From Lacinutrix sp. Hel_I_90 (GTDB lineage Bacteria > Bacteroidota > Bacteroidia > Flavobacteriales > Flavobacteriaceae): a stretch of 64,000 bases of DNA. The translations under genes were made by a program, and so were the position numbers. The notes beneath the pieces were generated by a model, which saw only the letters and a program-made list of their open reading frames with translations, had not been told where the DNA came from and ran no database searches. The stretch is from NCBI RefSeq assembly GCF_000934685.1, contig NZ_JYNQ01000001.1:930001-994000 (forward strand). Reading direction: 5' to 3'. How positions within the stretch are numbered: the first letter of the stretch is position 1; each line of letters starts with the position of its first letter. Below are positions 1-7,334 of the stretch, in pieces.

Positions 1-258
1 ATTAGGAATCCCCAAATCTACTTCCATAAATGTCCCATTATTATTTTGGAAGAATTTTAAAGTTTCTCCGTCTGTCGTAGAATAGGTCAAATCGTCCCAT
101 CCATCACCATTAAAGTCACAGAATGAGACACCTCCGCCGTAAGTGGAATCGCCATAAGCATAACCAACTCCTTTTGCTGTAGCATTATCTTCAAAAGACA
201 ATTGAGTATGGCCAAAAGTAAATACGCAAAGCGCTAATAATGTAAATATTCTTAACAT
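1..258 (-). CDS. FG-GAP/VCBS-repeat secreted protein, N-terminal fragment (runs off the window)
   Basis: The reverse strand opens at the ATG at 258 and stays open for 86 codons to the window edge, so only the N-terminus is seen. Residues 1-19 form a typical signal peptide (MLRIFTLLALCVFTFGHTQ). After it comes a DFNGDGWDDLTY stretch at about residues 48-59, the calcium-binding DxNxDGxxD core of FG-GAP/VCBS repeats. Such repeats build beta-propeller surface proteins in Flavobacteriia, often exported by type IX secretion with a C-terminal sorting domain, which would lie outside this window. A TAATTTTG-like -7 element variant (TATTTTTG) lies 20 nt upstream. The full length and function cannot be told. 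Confidence 0.75.
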   Translation of the reverse strand, partial: MLRIFTLLALCVFTFGHTQLSFEDNATAKGVGYAYGDSTYGGGVSFCDFNGDGWDDLTYSTTDGETLKFFQNNNGTFMEVDLGIPN

Positions 259-277
259 TTTAAAACAATTTTTATAA

Positions 278-285
278 CAAAAATA
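278..285 (-). promoter_or_regulatory. Candidate -7 element of the FG-GAP protein gene
   Basis: TATTTTTG on the minus strand matches the Bacteroidota TAnnTTTG element, 20 nt upstream of the ATG at 258. No TTG was found at the expected upstream distance, so support is partial. Confidence 0.35.
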
Positions 286-311
286 TCACAATTTAACTTA
301 TAAACTGTTAA

Positions 312-1586
312 TTACCCGTTGAATAGAGGTAAATTACTCATCATTGCGTTAACTTTAACAGCAACAGATTCTAACACATCACTATTATCATGGTTAGTAA
401 TAACTTCGTCGATGAGATCAACAATTCCTTGCATATCATGCTCTTTTAATCCGCGTGTTGTAATTGCTGCCGTTCCAACTCTTATTCCAGAGGTAACAAA
501 TGGTGATTTATCATCAAAAGGGACCATGTTTTTATTAACCGTAATATCTGCTTTTACTAAAGCCTGCTCTGCTTCTTTTCCCGTAATTTTTTTATTTCTT
601 AAATCTATAAGCATCATATGGTTATCTGTACCTCCAGAAATAATTTTATACCCTTTTTCAACAAAAGCATTTGCCATGGCTTCAGCATTTTTCTTTACCT
701 GTAACATGTAATGCATGAACTCATCGGTTAATGCTTCACCAAAAGCAATTGCTTTTGCAGCTATAATATGTTCTAATGGTCCACCTTGATTTCCAGGAAA
801 CACGCCAGAATCTAATAAAGAAGACATCATTTTTAGGTTTCCGTTCTTTAATTTTTGCCCGAAAGGGTTTTCAAAATCTTTTCCCATTAAAATCATCCCC
901 CCTCTAGGACCACGAAGTGTTTTATGCGTCGTCGTCGTCACAATATGACAATACGGAATAGGGTCATTTAAAATACCTTTTGCAATTAATCCTGCAGGAT
1001 GCGAAACATCTCCTAATAAAAGGGCTCCAACACTATCTGCAATTTCACGGAAACGCTTAAAATCGATATCTCTAGAATATGCCGAGGCACCCGCAATAAT
1101 CATTTGAGGTTTTTCTCGCGTTGCAATTTCTTGAATTTTATCATAATTCAAAACACCAGTTGCCTCTTCTACGCCATAAAATACGGGATTGTATAATTTA
1201 CCCGAAAAATTAACAGGCGAACCATGAGTTAAATGACCGCCATGCGATAAGTCAAATCCCAAAATTTTATCACCCGGATTTAAACAGGCATGATAAACAG
1301 CCGTGTTTGCCTGACTTCCTGAATGTGGTTGTACGTTTGCATAAGCAGCACCAAACAATGTTTTTGCTCGATCTATGGCTATTAGCTCTACTTCATCAAC
1401 GACTTCACAGCCACCATAATAGCGCTTTCCAGGATAACCTTCAGCATATTTATTAGTTAAAACAGAGCCTGCAGCTTCCATAACCTGTTCACTTACAAAG
1501 TTTTCTGAGGCTATGAGCTCTAAACCATTAAGTTGTCGTTCTTTTTCTGCTTGGATAAGTTCAAATATTTGTTCGTCGCGTTGCAT
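312..1586 (-). CDS. glyA: Serine hydroxymethyltransferase
   Basis: This PLP enzyme interconverts serine and glycine and loads one-carbon units onto tetrahydrofolate in the cytoplasm. From the chosen start the protein has 424 residues, the usual flavobacterial length. The signature [11 protein letters not shown] carries the Schiff-base lysine at about residue 222, [10 protein letters not shown] carries the PLP-ring aspartate at about 193, and the N-terminal ELIASENF motif is intact. The reading frame is open back to a TTG at 1646, but those 20 extra residues do not resemble the family and a good promoter lies inside them. I therefore start at the ATG at 1586, giving [11 protein letters not shown] as in relatives. 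It is divergent from fahA. Confidence 0.97.
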   Translation of the reverse strand: MQRDEQIFELIQAEKERQLNGLELIASENFVSEQVMEAAGSVLTNKYAEGYPGKRYYGGCEVVDEVELIAIDRAKTLFGAAYANVQPHSGSQANTAVYHACLNPGDKILGFDLSHGGHLTHGSPVNFSGKLYNPVFYGVEEATGVLNYDKIQEIATREKPQMIIAGASAYSRDIDFKRFREIADSVGALLLGDVSHPAGLIAKGILNDPIPYCHIVTTTTHKTLRGPRGGMILMGKDFENPFGQKLKNGNLKMMSSLLDSGVFPGNQGGPLEHIIAAKAIAFGEALTDEFMHYMLQVKKNAEAMANAFVEKGYKIISGGTDNHMMLIDLRNKKITGKEAEQALVKADITVNKNMVPFDDKSPFVTSGIRVGTAAITTRGLKEHDMQGIVDLIDEVITNHDNSDVLESVAVKVNAMMSNLPLFNG

Positions 1587-1612
1587 AAATAAAGGATTGA
1601 AATAATTATCTT

Positions 1613-1647
1613 CAAAAATAATAAATACGCGCATGAAACTCTTCAAA
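1613..1647 (-). promoter_or_regulatory. Candidate glyA promoter (TTTG-N23-TATTTTTG)
   Basis: On the minus strand TTTG (1647-1644) precedes TATTTTTG (1620-1613) by 23 nt, within the range reported for Flavobacterium promoters. It lies 27 nt upstream of the ATG at 1586, and supports that start over the longer open frame. Confidence 0.55.
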
Positions 1648-1755
1648 AAAAAATAAAATTAAACCAATTGTTATTAACTATTATACCTTAGTTTTAAACA
1701 AAGCATTTTATCTATAATTTAATTTTAAAATCAATTCATTTAAAAAAAAATTATG

Positions 1756-1763
1756 TAGGTTTG
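1756..1763 (+). promoter_or_regulatory. Candidate -7 element of fahA
   Basis: TAGGTTTG matches TAnnTTTG and lies 35 nt upstream of the fahA ATG. No clear upstream TTG was found. Confidence 0.35.
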
Positions 1764-1797
1764 ATAAGTCTTTAAACAATAAATCAAAATAAAAATT

Positions 1798-3090
1798 ATG
1801 CCTATAACTGCAAATAATCCAGATAGAAAATCGTGGCTACACGTCGATAAATACTCAGATTTCCCAATTCAAAACATTCCTTTTGGTGTTTTTTTAACAC
1901 GAGATGACATTATAACTATTGGAACAAGAATTGGGGATACCGCTATAGATCTAGGTGCTTTACACCAGTTAGGCTATTTTGACGGCATCCCATTAACAGA
2001 TGATATTTTTCTTCAAGACACGCTTAACGATTTCATTGCAGACGGTCGTAAAACTTGGCGCTTAGTGCGTAATCGTATTGCACAAATCTTTGATGAAGAC
2101 AATAAAACCTTACAAAGTAACAAAAAACATAAAGAAGTCGTTTTATTTCGTTTAGATGAAATAGAAATGCAATTGCCTGTTCAAATTGGTGATTATACAG
2201 ATTTTTATTCGAGTATAGAGCATGCTACTAATGTAGGAACCATGTTTAGAGATCCTGAAAATGCATTGCTTCCAAATTGGCTGCATATACCTGTGGGGTA
2301 CCACGGTAGAAGTTCGTCTATTATTCCTTCTGGTATCCCAGTGCATAGACCACAAGGTCAAACGCTTCCAGCTGATGCTACAGAACCCGTTTTTGGCCCA
2401 AGTAAATTAGTAGATTTTGAATTAGAAATGGCGTTTATTACCACCGATGCTAACGACATAGGTGAACCAATACCTATTGAGGAAGCTGAAGAATACATCT
2501 TTGGATTGGTCTTGTTTAACGACTGGAGTGCTAGAGATATTCAAAAATGGGAATACGTACCTTTAGGTCCTTTTTTAGCTAAGAATTTTGCCTCTTGTAT
2601 CTCACCATGGATTGTAACCTTAGATGCTTTAGAGCCTTATCGCGTTGCCGGACCTAAGCCTTTAAAAAAGCAATTAGACTATCTGCAACAAAAAGGAAAA
2701 AAGAGTTTTGACATAAATTTAGAGGTTGCTATTCAGCCTAAAAAAGCCAAGGAAACAATTGTTAGTCGCTCAAACTTTAAATATATGTATTGGTCTATGG
2801 CACAGCAATTAACGCATCACACGGTTAACGGTTGTCCTGTAAATTCTGGAGACATGATGGGTAGTGGTACTATTTCGGGTGCTACACCAGATTCTTATGG
2901 ATCAATGCTCGAATTAACATGGAGGGGTGAAAAACCACTTAAAATGGCCGATGGCACAGAGCGTAAATTTATTAATGACAATGATACTGTTATTATGAGA
3001 GGCTACTGCGAAAAAGACGGGACACGTATAGGTTTTGGAGAAGTTTCAACGAAGTTACTACCTATTTTTAATCCTAAAAAAGTCAAATAA
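1798..3090 (+). CDS. fahA: Fumarylacetoacetase
   Basis: Last enzyme of tyrosine/homogentisate degradation: it hydrolyses 4-fumarylacetoacetate to fumarate and acetoacetate. At 430 residues it has the normal length. Metal and catalytic residues of the FAH family are visible: the GDYTDFYSS block (Asp at about 132), HATNVG (His at about 142), DFELEMAFI (Glu at about 208 and 210) and FNDWSARDIQKWEY (Asp at about 242), followed by PLGPFLAKNF with the conserved lysine. The N-terminal SH3-like domain is present. No other tyrosine-degradation gene is in this window. The next gene begins 27 nt downstream and may be co-transcribed, although its function is unrelated. Confidence 0.96.
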   Translation: MPITANNPDRKSWLHVDKYSDFPIQNIPFGVFLTRDDIITIGTRIGDTAIDLGALHQLGYFDGIPLTDDIFLQDTLNDFIADGRKTWRLVRNRIAQIFDEDNKTLQSNKKHKEVVLFRLDEIEMQLPVQIGDYTDFYSSIEHATNVGTMFRDPENALLPNWLHIPVGYHGRSSSIIPSGIPVHRPQGQTLPADATEPVFGPSKLVDFELEMAFITTDANDIGEPIPIEEAEEYIFGLVLFNDWSARDIQKWEYVPLGPFLAKNFASCISPWIVTLDALEPYRVAGPKPLKKQLDYLQQKGKKSFDINLEVAIQPKKAKETIVSRSNFKYMYWSMAQQLTHHTVNGCPVNSGDMMGSGTISGATPDSYGSMLELTWRGEKPLKMADGTERKFINDNDTVIMRGYCEKDGTRIGFGEVSTKLLPIFNPKKVK

Positions 3091-3116
3091 AGACATTTAA
3101 TACAAAATCATTAATT

Positions 3117-5318
3117 TTGAAATTTCTTAAATTATTTTTAATAGTACTTTTTGCTAGCCAAAGTTTTAGCCAGCAAAGCATCACACAAAAAGCAGAAACA
3201 CTTGTAAATAGTGATTATTTTCACACCTTTAAAATTGAAAAATTCTTTTTACATACTAATAAAACTGTGTATTTTTCGGGTGAGAAAATTTGGTTTAAAG
3301 CTTATATTGTTGAGGACGATAGCAACACCGCTTTCATTGAAACCACAAATGTATACGTAAACTTATATAATGAAAATTTTGAACTAGTAACTTCTCAGCT
3401 TTTCTATGCTGAAAAGGGTAAGACTTATGGAGAAATTGAACTTCCCAAAGATTTAAAATCTTCGAATTATTATTTACAATTAGACACACAGTGGAACAAT
3501 AATTTCAAAAGACAAGCCGTCTTTCCAATACAGATAATAGATTTAAAAAACGCAAATGGAGTGAATCTAAATAGCGAAATCCCTCTAAAAAAACTTGATT
3601 TTTCAGAACCACTTTCGCAAAGCGAAGCCTTTCATATTAAAAAAATAGAGAATTCTAATAATGAATCTGTTATTTTTGAATTGAACATTAATAGCAATGC
3701 CATTGCAAATCAAAACTTAGATAACACTATTGCCTTTGCTGTTGTACACCGCGAAGGCTCTTTAAGATCTATTGCTCCGGTTAAATTAAAAGAAGAAACT
3801 AAAAGCTATAAACTTAGTTTTTCAAAAGACAATATCTTTAACGGTTTAAATACGCTTACATTATTTAACGAAAACAATGTACCACTAACGCAAGCGAACT
3901 TTTTTTATACGCCTAGCCCTAATGCTTTAGATATCAGAATAACAAATACTGCAGTTACTGATGATTCTTTAACTATTAATTTAAATGCATATGGCTCCTT
4001 TAAAAAAGCCAACCTAAGCATTTCGGTACTTCCAGAAGCGTCTATTATGTACAAAAATAGTAGTAATATCGTATCTCATTTTCTATTACAGCCCTATTTA
4101 AAAGAGAATGATATAAGTATTGCACAAAGAACAACCCTTGGAAAGAATCTTGATGAATTATCGCAGCTAAAAGCCCCAGATAATGTTTTCAAATATCAAT
4201 ATTTATCTGGAAAACCACTACCTTTTAAGAATGAGTCTGGATTAAGCTTGAATGGAAAAATTCAAACAGATGAGAAGGATTTAGAAAACTTTAAAATCAT
4301 GCTTTCTTCAAATGAAAACAGCATTACTGACTTTACCACTATAAATTCTGAAAACAATTTCAAATTTGATAAGTTACTTTTAATGCATCCTTCTAAGTAT
4401 TCTTTATCATTACTTAATAAAAAAGGAAAAACAGACAAAGCCTCCTTCTTCATCTATAATACCTATACTAATTATAGTGCTAACACAAAACTTGAAATTA
4501 CAAACGAATTTAAAACTTTAGTTAAACAAAATGATAGTATAAATAAATTAAAGCCTAATAATGATTTTGTAAATGCTACATTTCCTGAATATTCAGAAGC
4601 TGAAGCATTAGATGAAGTTAATATAGAAGTTTATAAAAAGAAAAAAGAATTAGAACTAAAGCAGAAGATAAGAAACAATGGTATTCTGGGCTTAAACGCT
4701 TCGAGAGTATTTAAACCAGAAGATTCTGGTTTTAGTAATAACTATTTAATAGACTATTTACAAACCTTACCTAGCACAACAATTGTCTATACCTCTGATG
4801 GTACACCAATATTAAGAAATGATAGAGGCCCGAAAAGCATTAATGGACCTAGCACCATTCCGGTAGCTATTGTTTTTAACGGTTCAAATTTACAGGATTT
4901 ATCTTTTATTCAATTCATACTTGCCAGTGAAATAGAATACGTTGTTCTTAATATAAATGGTGCGGGTTACGGATCAATTTATCCGTACGGTGTATTACAT
5001 ATTGTTACAAAAAAAGAAACTAATATCAGTGCAAAACCTTTTAACAATAAAGATATTCAGGAAAATGAAACCTCTTTTGGTTTTAACATACAGAAAGATA
5101 AATATGAAATGCCTGAGCTTAATTTCACCTCTCAAAAAGCGATTGATAATTTTAGTACTATCGATTGGATTCCCAATTTTGAGATAACACCAAATACCGA
5201 TAATTTATTGACAATAAATCGTAGATATCATAACGGCTTAAAACTTATTATTAACGGTTTAACAGCTAGTGGTATTCCTTTTTATAAAGAAGTTCATATA
5301 GAACTTTCAGATCAGTAA
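3117..5318 (+). CDS. Secreted MG2-domain and TonB-plug-like protein
   Basis: A 733-residue exported protein with a signal peptide (residues 1-19, ending SQSFSQ). Residues about 35-140 resemble the macroglobulin MG2 domain (KFFLHTNKTVYFSGEKIWFKAY is the typical start). Residues about 375-445 look like a carboxypeptidase regulatory-type beta-sandwich. Residues about 542-632 resemble the plug domain of TonB-dependent receptors, with an IEYVVLN segment followed by GAGYGSIYPYGVLHIVTKK. No beta-barrel follows, so this is not a transporter by itself. Translation starts at a TTG, because no ATG is near the signal peptide. Exact function is unknown; a surface-exposed or periplasmic envelope role is inferred. 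Confidence 0.7.
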   Translation: MKFLKLFLIVLFASQSFSQQSITQKAETLVNSDYFHTFKIEKFFLHTNKTVYFSGEKIWFKAYIVEDDSNTAFIETTNVYVNLYNENFELVTSQLFYAEKGKTYGEIELPKDLKSSNYYLQLDTQWNNNFKRQAVFPIQIIDLKNANGVNLNSEIPLKKLDFSEPLSQSEAFHIKKIENSNNESVIFELNINSNAIANQNLDNTIAFAVVHREGSLRSIAPVKLKEETKSYKLSFSKDNIFNGLNTLTLFNENNVPLTQANFFYTPSPNALDIRITNTAVTDDSLTINLNAYGSFKKANLSISVLPEASIMYKNSSNIVSHFLLQPYLKENDISIAQRTTLGKNLDELSQLKAPDNVFKYQYLSGKPLPFKNESGLSLNGKIQTDEKDLENFKIMLSSNENSITDFTTINSENNFKFDKLLLMHPSKYSLSLLNKKGKTDKASFFIYNTYTNYSANTKLEITNEFKTLVKQNDSINKLKPNNDFVNATFPEYSEAEALDEVNIEVYKKKKELELKQKIRNNGILGLNASRVFKPEDSGFSNNYLIDYLQTLPSTTIVYTSDGTPILRNDRGPKSINGPSTIPVAIVFNGSNLQDLSFIQFILASEIEYVVLNINGAGYGSIYPYGVLHIVTKKETNISAKPFNNKDIQENETSFGFNIQKDKYEMPELNFTSQKAIDNFSTIDWIPNFEITPNTDNLLTINRRYHNGLKLIINGLTASGIPFYKEVHIELSDQ

Positions 5319-5435
5319 TTATGTTAACCTGCTCAAAATCAATATTTTTAACATAATTTTAGTCTTTTTTGAAGTATTATATTACTTTTGGCATCGTAAT
5401 TGAACCGTACATCCTCTAATCTAAAGCCCTTTATT

Positions 5436-6617
5436 ATGAAAAACATTACTTTATTGTTTCTTGCTGTTTTAATTCTAAACGCATGCAGCGGTACAAAACG
5501 CATTGAAAGAAATCTCAGTTCAGGTAATTATGACTTAGCCATTACTAATGCATTAAAAAAATTAGAGGTTAATCGTGAGGCTAAACGTAAAACGGATTAC
5601 ATTATTCTACTACAAGAGGCTTATAAAAAAGTAGTCATAAGAGACACAGAGCGCATCAACTTTTTAAAGAAAGACAACAATCCTGCAAATTTTGAGCAGA
5701 TTTATGAATTGTATTCAAAATTAAATGCAAGGCAAGAATCTATCAAACCAATTACGCCATTATACCTTAGAAATAAAGAAGTTAAATTAAGCTTTAAGGA
5801 CTACTCGTCGCAAATTATAAATGCGAAAATAAAGGCTTCAGAATATCTATATAATAATGCGATGCAGTTGCTAAGCTCTAATAATAAGTTAGACTGCCGA
5901 AAAGCATTTAATGATTTTGAGTATATAGAACGTATTAATGCAGATTACAAAGATGTGCGTGATCGCATACAAGAAGCTCACGATAAAGGAACTGATTTTG
6001 TACTGGTCACAATGAAAAACCAAACACAACAATCCATCCCACAGCGCTTAGAAGATGACTTATTAAATTTTAGCACCTACGGTTTAAACGATTTATGGAC
6101 GGTATACCACAACAATAAAGACAGTAAAATAAACTACGATTTTGCTATGGATTTTAATTTACGTGACATAGCGATCTCACCAGAGCAAATTAAGGAACGT
6201 GAGATCTTTAAAGAAACACAAGTAAATGATGGCTGGAAATATGCCTTGGATACTAATGGAAATGTTTTAAAAGACAGCTTAGGTAATAAAATTAAAATCG
6301 ACAAATTCAAAACAGTAACTTGCGAATATTATGAAACGCGTCAATTTAAAGTGTCCCGAATATTAGGTAATGTTGAATTTAAAAACAATTCAACTAAGCA
6401 ATTAATTGAAGCCTTTCCGATAGAAAGCGAATATGTTTTTGAACATTTCTATGCGACCTCAAGAGGAGACAGACGGGCTCTAGACTCGAGTTTACTAGGT
6501 TATTTAAATAATCGCAGCGTTCAATTTCCTAGCAACGAACAAATGATTTATGATACCGGTGAAGATTTAAAACTAAGACTGAAAGAAATCATAACAGGCC
6601 ACAGTTTTAGGCGCTAG
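5436..6617 (+). CDS. Putative lipoprotein of unknown function
   Basis: A 393-residue predicted lipoprotein. Starting at the ATG at 5436 gives MKNITLLFLAVLILNAC, a clean lipobox with the acylated Cys at residue 17; the frame extends 12 codons upstream without a better signal. The mature part begins with helical, TPR-like sequence (repeated short helices with YDLAI and LQEAYKK). Its C-terminal half contains CEYYETRQFKV and FEHFYATSRGDRRAL. It resembles conserved flavobacterial lipoproteins I cannot name. A strong terminator follows within 10 nt of the stop, so it ends its transcription unit. Confidence 0.7.
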   Translation: MKNITLLFLAVLILNACSGTKRIERNLSSGNYDLAITNALKKLEVNREAKRKTDYIILLQEAYKKVVIRDTERINFLKKDNNPANFEQIYELYSKLNARQESIKPITPLYLRNKEVKLSFKDYSSQIINAKIKASEYLYNNAMQLLSSNNKLDCRKAFNDFEYIERINADYKDVRDRIQEAHDKGTDFVLVTMKNQTQQSIPQRLEDDLLNFSTYGLNDLWTVYHNNKDSKINYDFAMDFNLRDIAISPEQIKEREIFKETQVNDGWKYALDTNGNVLKDSLGNKIKIDKFKTVTCEYYETRQFKVSRILGNVEFKNNSTKQLIEAFPIESEYVFEHFYATSRGDRRALDSSLLGYLNNRSVQFPSNEQMIYDTGEDLKLRLKEIITGHSFRR

Positions 6618-6621
6618 TTAA

Positions 6622-6649
6622 AAAATGCCCAAAGTAATTTGGGCATTTT
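6622..6649. terminator. Bidirectional rho-independent terminator
   Basis: Hairpin with arms AAATGCCCAAA and TTTGGGCATTT around a short loop, with T-runs on both strands. It sits between two convergent genes and can serve both. Confidence 0.85.
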
Positions 6650-6654
6650 TTTAT

Positions 6655-7032
6655 CTAAACATACCGTTCCAAATCCAACTCATTTATAGCTCCATGACTA
6701 GCATGTGCCACCACTACTCCATTTTTAACAACAATAAGTTGTGGTGATTGATGCATGACCTGAAATTTATAGCCACTTTCGTTAGAAACGTCCCTGTAAT
6801 TTAATAAATCTAAATAATAGAGGTCTACGTTTAAATCTAAATCATAGGCCGCCTCAAATTGATTCATTACCATCCGGCTAATGCCGCATCGCGTAGAATG
6901 TTTAAAAATAAGTTGGGTTCTGCCTTTTGATAATTCTTCTATAGTTTTTAATTGGTCTACCGTTGTTAATTGTTTCCACGGTAGTATTTTTTCCTCTTTT
7001 GGCTCTTTGGAACCAAACAATTTTTTAAACAT
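6655..7032 (-). CDS. ytxJ: Bacillithiol system redox-active protein YtxJ
   Basis: A 125-residue thioredoxin-fold protein of the YtxJ (DUF2847) family, thought to act as a monothiol bacilliredoxin-like factor. The diagnostic segment FKHSTRCGISRM holds a single redox Cys at about residue 49, and the cis-proline region appears as MHQSPQLIVVKNG. The short N-terminus (MFKKLFGSKEPKEEK) is lysine-rich and has no signal peptide, so the protein is cytoplasmic. The family occurs in organisms making bacillithiol, which implies that thiol here; the biosynthesis genes are not in this window. Confidence 0.88.
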   Translation of the reverse strand: MFKKLFGSKEPKEEKILPWKQLTTVDQLKTIEELSKGRTQLIFKHSTRCGISRMVMNQFEAAYDLDLNVDLYYLDLLNYRDVSNESGYKFQVMHQSPQLIVVKNGVVVAHASHGAINELDLERYV

Positions 7033-7157
7033 AAATTGATTTATTTGTTAGCCCCATGAAAGCGGGAAATTAATTATATATTCTATTCGTCGTTTCTGTA
7101 AAGACTAATAACATATTCGTATCTTATAGTCGCAACTTCTTCTAAACATTACAAACT

Positions 7158-7200
7158 GACGAAAAGTCACTAATAATTAGTAGTTAAGTGTCATTTTGTC
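7158..7200. repeat. Imperfect inverted repeat in the clpB leader region
   Basis: Arms at 7158-7171 (GACGAAAAGTCACT) and 7187-7200 (AGTGTCATTTTGTC) pair at 12 of 14 positions including one G-T, around a 15-nt loop. It lies in the 302-base gap between ytxJ and clpB, about 135 nt before the clpB ATG. I see no gene and no convincing TAnnTTTG element in that gap, so a stress-specific promoter or operator is possible. Not a CIRCE element. Confidence 0.4.
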
Positions 7201-7334
7201 TTGTCGTTCGTATTGGTAAGATAATTGAACTATAGCTTTCAAACAAAGATAATAATAAGTGTCCCTTTAAGCGAACTCTATAACATTAAAAAGAATTCAT
7301 ATCTCGCGCAACAGGATACATAAAATATAAATAA

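Noticed and set aside
1587-1646. N-terminal extension of glyA starting at a TTG at 1646
   Set aside because: The extra 20 residues do not fit the family, and a promoter lies inside them.
3112-3119. TAATTTTG overlapping the TTG start of the MG2 protein, read as a promoter
   Set aside because: It overlaps the start codon itself, so transcription from it could not give the full protein; the signal peptide start is convincing. Chance match.
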